A DNA stretch of 49,237 nt. Source: Pirellulales bacterium. Its GTDB lineage: Bacteria; Planctomycetota; Planctomycetia; Pirellulales; Lacipirellulaceae. The DNA lies in assembly GCA_020849945.1 (NCBI GenBank), contig JADZFK010000055.1:1-49237 (forward strand), written 5' to 3'. Made by a program: the position numbers and the translations under genes. Below are positions 15,680-24,099 of the stretch, in pieces (the first letter of the stretch is position 1; each line of letters begins with the position of its first letter). The notes under the pieces were generated by a model. It was not told where the DNA came from. It searched no databases and worked only from the letters and a program-made list of their open reading frames with translations.

Positions 15680-16405
15680 TCAGTATTTCGCATAATCGGC
15701 TTCGAGTGAAAACACGGGCAACTGCGCGCCCGTCGCCGCGTTCCGTGGTTCGATGTGCAATGTTCCGCCCATGCGATAGACACCTTGGGAATAGTTCACG
15801 CGTAGATCACCTTTCAGCACAACGTATGCTTGGTCGTAGTACTTGATTTTCGACAGATCGCCAAAGCAACACTGGTTGTTGTCTCGCACCAAGAGAAATC
15901 GGTCAATTCCTTGTTGCACACTCACTGAATCGGGGCGCAAGTAACCTTTGATGAACACCTTCTTCCCCTGCAATGCCATGATTTCTGGCGGCACCCTCAC
16001 CCCGCCCCGTTCTTGGATCTCATCGGGCTTCATCGCGTTAAATGAAGTTCGCTCATAGCCCTCGGGCACTTCGGTGGCATAAACATAACCGCCATACGAA
16101 ACGCCCGCCACCAGGAACAGTAGAGAAAGCACGGCCCCGCTTAGCGCCAAGCCGCCGCCCGCGTATTGTTCAGGCATGCGGCGAATCGTGGCTAGTGCCC
16201 GGAGCCCTAGAAACAGCCCGATCAAGGGAATTGGGGCCGTCAACAGGCACCACTCGAAACTATCCGCCGCCACGAGGGGGACGACGATGCTCAGCAGCCC
16301 CAACACCAGCGAGAGCAAGGCCCCCACGTGCAGCGCACGGTATTGAATCTCGCCGGCGGCATCGTCTTGAGCGACAGCGACGCCACCGATCATGACTGTG
16401 TTCAT
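15680..16405 (-). CDS. Membrane protein with DUF4190-like N-terminus and DUF3299-like domain
   Basis: The protein has 241 residues. Two N-terminal hydrophobic segments (around LLSLVLGLLSIVVPLVAAD and the AVLSLLFLVAGVSYGGY region) flank a short loop, GLFLGLRALATIRR, like DUF4190 membrane domains. The C-terminal half outside the membrane contains LQGKKVFIKGYLRP and FLLVRDNNQCCFG, shared with the downstream lipoprotein. The ATG overlaps the stop of the upstream gene in an ATGA (16402-16405), which indicates translational coupling and a joint function. The exact role is unknown; the extracytoplasmic domain pair points to a cell-envelope complex. Confidence 0.78.
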   Translation of the reverse strand: MNTVMIGGVAVAQDDAAGEIQYRALHVGALLSLVLGLLSIVVPLVAADSFEWCLLTAPIPLIGLFLGLRALATIRRMPEQYAGGGLALSGAVLSLLFLVAGVSYGGYVYATEVPEGYERTSFNAMKPDEIQERGGVRVPPEIMALQGKKVFIKGYLRPDSVSVQQGIDRFLLVRDNNQCCFGDLSKIKYYDQAYVVLKGDLRVNYSQGVYRMGGTLHIEPRNAATGAQLPVFSLEADYAKY

Positions 16406-18144
16406 ACCGCACCCGCACGCAAGATCAACCAGTAGACGCCCATGAGCGCAGCTGCCGCCACAACGGGCACACCCATTACTAACAACAGGTGATGCTCTGT
16501 TGCAACCACCGGCTTGGGGTTCTCCACCGGATGTGGTGTTGCATTCCGTGCAACAAACTCAGGGGTATCTTCTCGGTTTTCTTTCCCAAGCCCTTTTTCT
16601 GTTTGTCGACCGGCTTCGACTTTCCGCGTTTCTTGCTCCTGGCCAGTTCTTCCAAAAGCGGCTGGGTCGGGTATCGCCGAAACATCCGTCTTCGCATCCT
16701 CGGGCGAAGCTTGGAAACCTTGCGGTTCCACAACCGGCGATGGTGCCTTCTCCGTAGCGATATTCGCTTCGGAGGACACCGGCTTCTCTTCGTTGTTCTC
16801 GGCAGGCTGGTTGCTCGCGTCCTTCGCAGCCGTAGCCTCGTTGGCCGAACTAACCGCCGAAGCCGCTCCGCGGGCGCGGCTCAACGCCCCAAAGGCCATC
16901 AAACTGCGGGCTGTCTTCACCGTTTCAGGGTCGAGCTTCTCCAATTCCTCGAGTGCGGCCGATGCCCGCTTTCCTAACTCACCAGGCTGTTCGCTCGCCA
17001 CGGTTAGGTAACTTACCACGGGCTGGCGCATGTAGCCATTTTCATCCGAAGTTTTGAACATTTCCACGAGTTGGTCGAGAACGGCCCAATCTTCCCAACG
17101 CGACAGATCGAGGATGACCTGATCGGCAAACTCCGGATTCTTAAGCAGTAGCCGCATCGCCGCCAACAACCGTTCACGAGGTATCACACCGGTGTTTTCA
17201 TCGCCGTGAAAACGCAACGCCATGATGGTAGAGTACACGTGAGTGTACTCGGCCCGTGGATTCTTGAGAAATCGATCTTCGATGAGTTGCATGCCCTCGG
17301 GCCCACGCAGCACCAAGTAGCACGCCACGAGGGCATCGAGGCCCAATTTCCTTCGTCGATCATCCTGCTGTGCCGCTTCAATCACCATCGGCAAGAACCA
17401 AGGCCCCCCCATCGAGAGGCCTAACCCCACATCGTGTTCGAGTGTCGGACGCAACTGCTCGAAATCGGAAGCGATCATTCCTTCCAAGAGCGGTACATCG
17501 TCTTTAGTCCCACACACGCCCAGCATCGTCAGGTAAAGCCGACGACGGCTCGGACTAGCCTCGGGATCGGCAACCCACTTTAGGATCCGATCATGGTGCA
17601 TCTTATTTTTGAGGGCCAGGAGATCCGCATACGGAGCCTTCGCGAACTCATCGTAAGCATCTTGAGCCAACAGCGGGTCGGCATGCTCTAAGTACTCTTG
17701 GAAGAATTCGATCCGATCGGCCCCCAACGCTGGCACCGATGGCAACTTGCGCACGTACTCGACTGCCGCGGTGGAAAGAGGCAAAGGAGTCGTCCAATCT
17801 ACTTTCTCCTCGCCCAAGCCGGTTATGAGATAGACCTTTTCCCGATTCGAGTCGCCAAAGAAAACAACGTCGATCTCGCTTCCTCCCTTCAATTCTTTAG
17901 CGCCCTTCAGCACTTCGACGACAGAAAACTTTGCCATTCCCGAGTTTGGGTCCCCGGGATCGGCCGTTGCCGGTGCCTCTTTCACTAACTTCGCCAGCAC
18001 GACCGAATCGGCCCCGCCGGTTTCCTCACTCAGGGTTTTCGTCTCTACGCTACAGAACGGGCAAGCAACGGCTCGGCTCAACATGGCCGAAAGTGCAATC
18101 GCAAGACCTATTCCGACGAGAATGGCCATGATGTTATTTCGCAT
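16402..18144 (-). CDS. Secreted/anchored protein with CPFC N-terminus, HEAT-like body and C-terminal membrane segment
   Basis: The protein has 580 residues from the ATG at 18144 (the frame is open to 18192). A signal peptide (IMAILVGIGLAIALSAML) precedes ACPFCS, so a CxxC lies at the mature N-terminus. Next comes a domain of about 100 residues (SVVLAKLVKEA, FSVVEVLKG, IDVVFFG) that recalls NTR/TIMP-like OB folds; this is a weak similarity. Then ~250 helical, HEAT-like residues follow (repeated LLEGMIA, LLLKNPEFADQV, LDQLVEMFKTSDE), then a disordered acidic/proline linker and a final membrane helix (LLLVMGVPVVAAAALMGVYW). It is coupled to the following gene by a 4-base overlap. It probably faces the periplasm. 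Confidence 0.72.
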   Translation of the reverse strand: MRNNIMAILVGIGLAIALSAMLSRAVACPFCSVETKTLSEETGGADSVVLAKLVKEAPATADPGDPNSGMAKFSVVEVLKGAKELKGGSEIDVVFFGDSNREKVYLITGLGEEKVDWTTPLPLSTAAVEYVRKLPSVPALGADRIEFFQEYLEHADPLLAQDAYDEFAKAPYADLLALKNKMHHDRILKWVADPEASPSRRRLYLTMLGVCGTKDDVPLLEGMIASDFEQLRPTLEHDVGLGLSMGGPWFLPMVIEAAQQDDRRRKLGLDALVACYLVLRGPEGMQLIEDRFLKNPRAEYTHVYSTIMALRFHGDENTGVIPRERLLAAMRLLLKNPEFADQVILDLSRWEDWAVLDQLVEMFKTSDENGYMRQPVVSYLTVASEQPGELGKRASAALEELEKLDPETVKTARSLMAFGALSRARGAASAVSSANEATAAKDASNQPAENNEEKPVSSEANIATEKAPSPVVEPQGFQASPEDAKTDVSAIPDPAAFGRTGQEQETRKVEAGRQTEKGLGKENREDTPEFVARNATPHPVENPKPVVATEHHLLLVMGVPVVAAAALMGVYWLILRAGAV

Positions 18145-18604
18145 TGCTTCGCTCCGATCGGCTACACAAGGTTGGCATACTCGACTCGACACTCACGAAA
18201 CAGATACCGCGAAATTGGACTTTTTGGAGCGGGATGGATGCCGAATCTCTGTTGCATGAATCGCTTGGGAACTCCAACAAGACCGAACCGTTCCTCTCCA
18301 CGGTAAGCTCCAGGCAGCCTGCCCCCCCGAAATAAGAGGGGAGTTTGTAACGCTAGTGCTTTGCCTCAAAACTTATTCTGGATGGAGCAGCGGTTCAGGC
18401 AAGGGCAAGAATTCAGCAATACTCGAACCCTCCCCCAACCCCTCCCGAAAGGGAGGTGACTTCTAAGACAAAGCACGGGGATGCTCTTTCGGGCAAGTCT
18501 CGTTCGTGTCCCTTATTCTACTCGTATTCGGCCTTGCCGCCCACGCCTGCCGATTGCTCTGGCAACACGGTGGTTCCGTAGGCCATTCTTCTTGAGTGCT
18601 CCCA
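18145..18604. other. Spacer between the permease and the CPFC protein, with a repeat
   Basis: Inverted words GTGCTTTGCCT (18356-18366) and AGACAAAGCAC (18466-18476) bracket ~120 bases that include a CCTCCC-CGAAA-GGGAGG hairpin. GCTAGTGCTTTGCC recurs at 32932-32945, so this may be the end of another dispersed element. No gene or RNA was recognised. The gap probably contains the promoter of the downstream minus-strand trio. Confidence 0.45.
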
Positions 18605-20314
18605 CTAACGACTGCCCGAGAGCGACTTTGCCACATCGGTGCGATAAGCGGTAAGTGCTGGCAAGAAACCCACGATCGACGCCAGTAACATCAACCCGGG
18701 GATCAACAGAAGCTCCTGCCAATCGAATGCAAACGAACTGAGGACGATGCCCGTTCGTTCGAGCACATACGGGCTGGCCAACCCCAAGAGGCCGTGCCCC
18801 AGCAACATCCCGAACAGCCCACCGCCCACCGCCAGCAAAATCGATTCGATGAACACAATGGCCATGACGGCGCTGCGACTGGCCCCCAAAGCCCGCATCA
18901 CGGCGATATCATGGCTTCGCTCACTCATCGAATTGTAGATGCTGACCAAAATGCTGACGCTCGCCACCACAATGATCAGGATTGTAAGCACCAACAAAAC
19001 GACCTGAACCGGCCCCACTATGCTCTTCAGCAAGATGTCGATCTCTCGCATCGGCGCGACGGCCTGGGCTATTCGATCCTTACCTTTGTTGATTCCCATG
19101 TCGAGCGTCATGGCAAAGAGTGGGTTTTCCTTGCACAACACCAGGATCGATGTCACTTCCCGCTGGTCAATCGGCAACGGCTCATCCACATGCCCGTGGT
19201 CGTGCTCGTGCCCCGCATGGGCATCATGGCCGTGCTCATTGTGCTCGTGAGCTTCATCCCCGTGAGCTTCATCCCCGTGAGCTTCGTGTTCGTGAGTTTC
19301 GTGTTCATGTCCGCCGGATACCTTCTGATCACCTTCCCCCGTGTGATGCACATCTTCACTGTGCTTATCCTTGCTGTGCTCATCGGCTTCACCTTCGTGA
19401 GCATGGCCTTCGTGAGCATGGGTTTCCTGGTCCTTTACCGTTTCCGCGCCTGTCACATCTTGCTTCTGATCCTCATCTAAATGCTCCTGCTCATGTTCCT
19501 CTTCACGTTCCTCGTGCCTTTCATGGGCTTTTTCGCTTCTTGCGTTGGGCGGTGCGTGCTGCTCGCTGGTCGCCTCATCCTCCGCTGCCTCCTCATCCGC
19601 GAGCGCATGACCTTCCAGCCGATAGAACCCTTCGATATTGATAAACACGGCCCGATCATTTGCCGTGCCCGTGGGCTTCAGGATGCCGACAATCTTAAAT
19701 CCATCGTGTTTGTGCCCGTCGCCGCCGATCCCGTGCGTCGGGTGAATTTCATCCCCCAGCTTCAATTTTGCCTGGGCGGCCACGATCGATCCGATGACCG
19801 CCTCGAATGCCGCATCGTGAAAGGCGTGTCCGTGCAACTGGCTGGCATCGCGTAGGTTCTTCCCGTTGCCTTGAAACTCGTAGCGCAACGGCGTTCCGTT
19901 GGGCAATCGACCGTACTCGATCTTATCGAACAGGTCGGGCGTCGTGCCGACCACCCGAAACATTGTCCCGTTTGGCGCTTGGTAACTATCTCCGAGACAC
20001 TGCGGAATGGCCACTTCGACCGAGTCGGCAAACTCTCCACCTGGCAGGAACTTCTGATAATATGTGTAAGGAATGGGATATAACGGCTGACCGATGTGGT
20101 AGACCGTACTCAGCACCAACTGGAGGGCCCCCCCCTTACCGCCCACAATATAGTTATACCCTTGCGCGCTCTGTTTGAACTGCTCCACCGTGACCGCATA
20201 AATGACCATGACGGCAATCATCACGGCCACGCCCAAAGCCATCGAAAACGCGGTCAGCACCGAGGCCAACCCACGTTGCTGGATATTCCGCCAAGCTATC
20301 TTCCAATACGACAT
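18605..20314 (-). CDS. MacB/LolE-type ABC transporter permease with a histidine-rich loop
   Basis: The protein has 569 residues. The N-terminal helix (RGLASVLTAFSMALGVAVMIAVMVIYAVTV) plus a large extracytoplasmic domain and three C-terminal helices is the MacB/FtsX/LolE layout. The motif AVMRALGASRSAVMAIVFIES is the cytoplasmic coupling region. Residues ~240-378 (19181-19597) are an insertion of Glu, Asp, Gly, Ala and about 28 histidines in HEHE, HGHD and HEHDHGH patterns, typical of zinc or other transition-metal binding. It lies in the extracytoplasmic domain. The ATPase gene is just upstream (87-base gap). A role in metal uptake or metal-dependent lipoprotein handling is inferred. Ordinary LolE homologues lack such a loop. 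Confidence 0.88.
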   Translation of the reverse strand: MSYWKIAWRNIQQRGLASVLTAFSMALGVAVMIAVMVIYAVTVEQFKQSAQGYNYIVGGKGGALQLVLSTVYHIGQPLYPIPYTYYQKFLPGGEFADSVEVAIPQCLGDSYQAPNGTMFRVVGTTPDLFDKIEYGRLPNGTPLRYEFQGNGKNLRDASQLHGHAFHDAAFEAVIGSIVAAQAKLKLGDEIHPTHGIGGDGHKHDGFKIVGILKPTGTANDRAVFINIEGFYRLEGHALADEEAAEDEATSEQHAPPNARSEKAHERHEEREEEHEQEHLDEDQKQDVTGAETVKDQETHAHEGHAHEGEADEHSKDKHSEDVHHTGEGDQKVSGGHEHETHEHEAHGDEAHGDEAHEHNEHGHDAHAGHEHDHGHVDEPLPIDQREVTSILVLCKENPLFAMTLDMGINKGKDRIAQAVAPMREIDILLKSIVGPVQVVLLVLTILIIVVASVSILVSIYNSMSERSHDIAVMRALGASRSAVMAIVFIESILLAVGGGLFGMLLGHGLLGLASPYVLERTGIVLSSFAFDWQELLLIPGLMLLASIVGFLPALTAYRTDVAKSLSGSR

Positions 20315-20401
20315 CCTGATGGTCTCCTCCGCTCCCGGTTTGGGGAGGGGTTGGCAGAGGGGAAGCCCTCGCCCCTGTCCAATGAACTCGCCACTCGCAG
20401 C

Positions 20402-21073
20402 CTAACCACCGCTGATCACCCGATTCAACTGCTCCAACTGCTCAATCCGCTCGAACTGGTTCGAGACTTCGAGCGAGTGTGTCACCAATAACATCGCAAC
20501 GTTTTCCGCACGGCAAACATCCCGAAGCAAATCGACGACTTGCTGTTGATGTGCGGGATCAATGTTTGCCGTAGGCTCATCCGCTAGCAGCAGTACGGGG
20601 CGGTTCACAAGCGCTCGCGCCACGGCGACTCGTTGTTGTTCGCCCACCGAAAGCGCGCCTGGCTTGTGAGAAAGCCGGTGCCCCAACCCGACCCGTTCCA
20701 GCAACTGGGCCGCGCGGGCGGCATCGGTGCGTTGGCCGGTAAAAGTCATTCCCAACTGAACATTTTCTAGCGCCGAGAAGCCGGCCAGAAGGTTGAACGT
20801 TTGGAATACGAACCCGAGCTTGCGAGCACGGAACCGATCTCGCTTCGCTTCCGTGAGGCGTGTGACGTCGGTTTGATCGATGAGGATCCGTCCGCTATCG
20901 GGCGAAGCAAGCCCGGCAATCAGGTTGAGAAGCGTCGTTTTGCCCCCTCCGCTACTGCCGCGGATTACCATCTGCTCTCCCGCGGCAACGTCGAGGCGAG
21001 GAACATCGAGAATCGACAGCAGCTTTCCATCTGGCTCTCGATACGATTTCTTGACATTCTCAACCAGCAGCAT
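20402..21073 (-). CDS. ABC transporter ATP-binding protein (LolD/MacB-type)
   Basis: The protein has 223 residues from the ATG at 21073. I chose it because GGAAGG lies about 8 bases upstream and the family start VENVKKSYREPDG follows directly; the frame is open to 21118. Walker A is GSSGGGKTTL, the Q-loop is FVFQTFNLLAGFSALENVQL, the signature is LSVGEQQRVAVARALVN, and Walker B is VLLLADEPTANID, followed by a switch histidine in LLVTHS. It energises the permease encoded next. The pair belongs to the class that couples ATP hydrolysis to extracytoplasmic mechanical work rather than classical import. Confidence 0.92.
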   Translation of the reverse strand: MLLVENVKKSYREPDGKLLSILDVPRLDVAAGEQMVIRGSSGGGKTTLLNLIAGLASPDSGRILIDQTDVTRLTEAKRDRFRARKLGFVFQTFNLLAGFSALENVQLGMTFTGQRTDAARAAQLLERVGLGHRLSHKPGALSVGEQQRVAVARALVNRPVLLLADEPTANIDPAHQQQVVDLLRDVCRAENVAMLLVTHSLEVSNQFERIEQLEQLNRVISGG

Positions 21074-21407
21074 GAGGAGCCTTCCGTAGATCAATACGCC
21101 CTTAATTTGTATTTGCAATTCAATTGCATTATAACGGCAGCTCCCCCACGGGCCTAGCAGCCCATCGACTTTTTCATTAGGCCGCTACTGTGCCCCCACC
21201 GAAACCATTCCCTCACCGAGGGGGGAGGCTTGACTCTGCCGAGATTTCCACGAAGCCCACCGACCGGTTGGACGAGCTCGGAATACAATCCGACCACCTA
21301 CAAAAACTATTCCCTGGATTACAAATGCTATCAGAAAGTTTTACATGCTATCTGTGATTGGGAACAGGCTCGATCTTGGCCCTAGTCTTGAATCTCATGA
21401 TCAGCAA

Positions 21408-21691
21408 CTATTGACCGCATAAGGAGTTACGCCGCACTCTCCCGACTCTTGCGGCCAACCAAACTTTTCTGGCACGCCCTGTGCAATGCTTACGCGTCGG
21501 TAGAAGAGTGGGACGGCGGCCTGGGCCAATCTCGGGCGGGTGCATCGAACCGCGATTACCGGCCACCGTCTGGCAGATGAGTTGATGAGTTCCTGTTCCT
21601 AAACCTTTATTGGGCTGCCCGAAGGCAGTCCGCACATCTCCCCGCCTGAGGGCCGACGAGGACTCCCGCACCTCGCCGGCCCTTCTTTTTT
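21408..21691 (+). ncRNA. Candidate plus-strand non-coding RNA
   Basis: There is no reading frame here, yet the stretch ends in a textbook terminator preceded by a second stable hairpin, and a stem CCGCA/TGCGG is possible near its 5' end (about 21414 and 21454). The 5' boundary is a guess, based on TTGAAT/TTGACC-like hexamers around 21387-21410. I looked for hallmarks of RNase P RNA, tmRNA and SRP RNA on both strands and did not find them. 6S RNA could not be excluded. Confidence 0.3.
21650..21691 (+). terminator. Strong intrinsic terminator
   Basis: GGGCCG-A-CGAGG (21650-21661) pairs with CCTCG-C-CGGCCC (21671-21682), and TTCTTTTTT follows at 21683-21691. It terminates plus-strand transcription although no plus-strand protein gene lies upstream. 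The neighbouring upstream genes are all on the minus strand. Confidence 0.75.
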
Positions 21692-21819
21692 GAAACTCTC
21701 TATCGGATAGATGCCCCGTACGGTCTCGCGCGAAAAAACATTCGATTGGATAACCGGCTCTTGATTCTGGACTTTTGCCCCTCTGCGCCCATTTTCGAGC
21801 CATTCTCGCTAAACTATAA

Positions 21820-21857
21820 GAGCCTGGTCGGCAGGAATAATTTGCCGGTCCAGGCTC
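21820..21857. repeat. Long palindrome upstream of the amidohydrolase
   Basis: GAGCCTGG-T-CGGCA pairs with TGCCG-GT-CCAGGCTC around a 9-base AT-rich loop, giving about 13 base pairs with one bulge. It sits ~155 bases before the 22012 start. It could be a leader hairpin or an operator. Confidence 0.45.
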
Positions 21858-22011
21858 AATAAGAGAGAAACAGATATATGGGCTAAACATAATGAACCCC
21901 AATCGCGATTGCAAGTCCCCTTCCCTTCAACCGCTCCGCTTCTTTCGTGTTTTCAGGCTGTCGGTCCGTGTGCATCCTGACCAGCAGTTCGTCTTTCCCT
22001 TCACACCTGAA

Positions 22012-23337
22012 ATGATCGTCCGATTACCCATTACGGTTCTTGCTGCCCTCTTGGCTTGTTCTGCAGTTCCGCTGCTCTTTGCGGCCAAACCAGCGTCCCC
22101 AGGCGAGTGGACCAAGACCAATTTGCCGCAACTGATCGAACTCTATCGCCATTTTCACCAGAACCCCGAGCTTCCGCTCAAGGAAGAGAAAACGGCCGCT
22201 CGTATCGCGCAGGAGTTGGAATTGTTGGAAATCAAGGTAACGACCCGCGTTGGCGGATATGGCGTCGTTGGAGTCCTAGAGAACGGTCCGGGCAAGGTCG
22301 TGCTGTTGCGCTCGGACATGGACGCGCTGCCGGTCGTTGAGCAAACGGGCTTGCCCTACGCCTCGAAAGTTCGCGTGGAAGATGCCCGCGGGGCCACAGT
22401 CGGTGTCATGCATGCTTGCGGACACGATCTGCACATGGCGAACCTCATCGGCGTTGCCCGGTACTTGGTCTCTGCTCGCGTTGCTTGGTCGGGGACGGTG
22501 GTGTTCGTCTTTCAACCGGCCGAAGAACTTGGGGCCGGAGCCGCGGCAATGATTGCCGATGGCTTATTTGGTCGCTTTCCCCGCCCCCATTACGCAGTTG
22601 CGCTCCACGATTCGGCCGATTCGCCGACCGGTCAAATTGGTTACCTAGCCGGCTTCGCGATGGCCAACGTCGATAGTGTCGATATCACGATCAAGGGCCG
22701 CGGCGGACATGGGGCCAGCCCCGAATCGACGATCGATCCCGTCGTCATTGCCGCCCGACTCGTGCTCGATCTGCAAACTATTGTCAGCCGCGAGATCAAA
22801 CCAATTCATCCGGCCGTTGTGACTGTTGGCTCGATTCACGGGGGCACAAAGCACAATATCATCTCCGATGAATGCCGCCTGCAACTCACACTGCGAAGTT
22901 TATCGCCAGAGGTTCGTCAACAGCTTCAGGATGCCGTTCGACGCAAAGCATTGGCCGCTGCCGCCAGTGCCGGTGCGCCCGAGCCAACGATCGAAATCTC
23001 GGAAGGAACTCCGGCACTGTTCAACGATCCCCACTTGACGAATCGGCTGGCAGGCATGCTGAAAAAACGGTTGGGCGAAAAGTGCGTCGTGGAAGGCGAG
23101 CCCGTGATGGGCGGCGAGGATTTCGGTCGCTTCGGCTCCACCGGTGTGCCAACCTGCATGCTTCGTTTGGGGGCGGTCGGCCAGAAACGACTCGACGAAT
23201 TTGCCGCCCGGAAGGTGCCTCCGCACTCACTCCATTCGCCCCTTTACTTCCCCGATGCCGAGGAAGCACTTGCAACGGGCATCCCCACGCTCGTCGCCTG
23301 TGTGACGGAGCTGTTGCCACCAGGCAACAGCGATTGA
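22012..23337 (+). CDS. Secreted M20D amidohydrolase (N-acyl-L-amino acid / hippurate hydrolase type)
   Basis: It hydrolyses an N-acyl or peptide amide using a dinuclear metal centre. Using the ATG at 22012, the protein is 441 residues and starts with a clear signal peptide (MIVRLPITVLAALLACSA, cleaved near LLFAAKPA), so it acts in the periplasm or outside. The frame is open to 21892, but that N-terminus is not hydrophobic. Metal ligands are visible in MHACGHDLHMANLIG and PAEELGAGAAAM, the dimerisation domain contains GRGGHGASPE, and the late MGGEDFGRF motif completes the M20D set. The acyl substrate cannot be told from sequence. Confidence 0.88.
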   Translation: MIVRLPITVLAALLACSAVPLLFAAKPASPGEWTKTNLPQLIELYRHFHQNPELPLKEEKTAARIAQELELLEIKVTTRVGGYGVVGVLENGPGKVVLLRSDMDALPVVEQTGLPYASKVRVEDARGATVGVMHACGHDLHMANLIGVARYLVSARVAWSGTVVFVFQPAEELGAGAAAMIADGLFGRFPRPHYAVALHDSADSPTGQIGYLAGFAMANVDSVDITIKGRGGHGASPESTIDPVVIAARLVLDLQTIVSREIKPIHPAVVTVGSIHGGTKHNIISDECRLQLTLRSLSPEVRQQLQDAVRRKALAAAASAGAPEPTIEISEGTPALFNDPHLTNRLAGMLKKRLGEKCVVEGEPVMGGEDFGRFGSTGVPTCMLRLGAVGQKRLDEFAARKVPPHSLHSPLYFPDAEEALATGIPTLVACVTELLPPGNSD

Positions 23338-23391
23338 CGATTCGTTGTTGGGGATCGATTCGAAGCTTGTAGTTAGTCTTCCGTTTTGCAC

Positions 23392-23868
23392 ATGTCTTCC
23401 ACCGTACGTTCATCGGCTTCCACCAGCGGGCCCGTGCCACTCTCGGCCGGCGTCGTGCGGTGGCGATGCTGGCCGCTCGTCGACCAACGAGCCTGGTCGT
23501 GGATCGTGCCGCTTCTCCTCGTGCTAACCGCGCTAATCGTTGGGTGGTGGGATGGTGGATTGTTCTTGGCCATATTTGTTTCCGGAGTAGGCCTCACTTG
23601 CCTGAGATCGTTTCTGTTTCCGGTGTCGTACGAACTATCAGCCACCGGCCTGCAACGTAGGGCCTTTGGCCGCTTGAGGCTGATTCCCTGGCAAGCCATT
23701 CGTTCCTATCAATTGCGAACTTCGGGCGTGCTCTGTTTTCGGCGAGATCGACCAACACTGCTTGACTTACCAGGCTCGCTGTTCATACCGTTCCCCACCG
23801 ATGCGGATGATGTGGTATCGGCGCTCATGCAGTATCTCTCCAGGGCCAATGAATTGCCTAACAGGTAG
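23392..23868 (+). CDS. Small membrane protein with PH-like domain
   Basis: A 158-residue protein. Two closely spaced hydrophobic segments (WSWIVPLLLVLTALIVGWW and LFLAIFVSGVGLTCL) precede a β-rich C-terminal part (YELSATGLQRRAFGRLRLIP, WQAIRSYQLRTSGVL). This looks like a bacterial PH-like/YdbT-type domain; that is inference. The ATG at 23392 is taken rather than the TTG at 23386. It is co-directional with the amidohydrolase, 54 bases downstream. Function unknown. Confidence 0.7.
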   Translation: MSSTVRSSASTSGPVPLSAGVVRWRCWPLVDQRAWSWIVPLLLVLTALIVGWWDGGLFLAIFVSGVGLTCLRSFLFPVSYELSATGLQRRAFGRLRLIPWQAIRSYQLRTSGVLCFRRDRPTLLDLPGSLFIPFPTDADDVVSALMQYLSRANELPNR

Positions 23869-23896
23869 GTTCTCAGTCTTCGACCTTCGCACAAGG

Positions 23897-24039
23897 CCGG
23901 GCCGATCATTTATTCAAATTGGGCAAGTGTATTGGACACCAGCCCGAAGCCTCAGCGAGGGAAAAGCACATATTCCCTCGCTGACGCTTCGGATTCGTGA
24001 GTCCTCGCTGTCCCGAACATGAATAATTGATCGGCCCTG
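23897..24039. mobile_element. 143-bp MITE-like element, copy A
   Basis: The terminal inverted repeats are GGGCCGATCATTTATTCA on the left and TGAATAATTGATCGGCCC on the right. Inside is a stem (CAGCGAGGGAAAA against TTCCCTCGCTGACG). Flanks TCGCACAAGG (23887-23896) and CCACACAAGG (24040-24049) agree at 8 of 10 bases, a likely target-site duplication. It lies between convergent genes. Confidence 0.8.
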
Positions 24040-24099
24040 CCACACAAGGTCGCGGTGTTGCGAACGCTGCTTTCTGAATGCCACTGTAGGAAAGCTCGC

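Larger units (their letters stand above)
21074..22011. other. Long geneless region
   Basis: This region of 938 bases has no convincing protein gene. A minus-strand frame at 21408-21914 has odd composition and no family similarity. What is visible: a strong plus-strand terminator (21650-21691), a preceding hairpin GGGCTGCC-CGAA-GGCAGTCC (21613-21632), a 38-base palindrome at 21820-21857, and AT-rich sequence near 21300-21420 that could hold promoters. It is a good candidate for a structured RNA. Confidence 0.5.

Noticed and set aside
21408-21914. A 168-codon minus-strand frame in the long spacer
   Set aside because: It runs through a terminator hairpin and a palindrome, has no family similarity and odd composition; a structured RNA on the plus strand is a better explanation.
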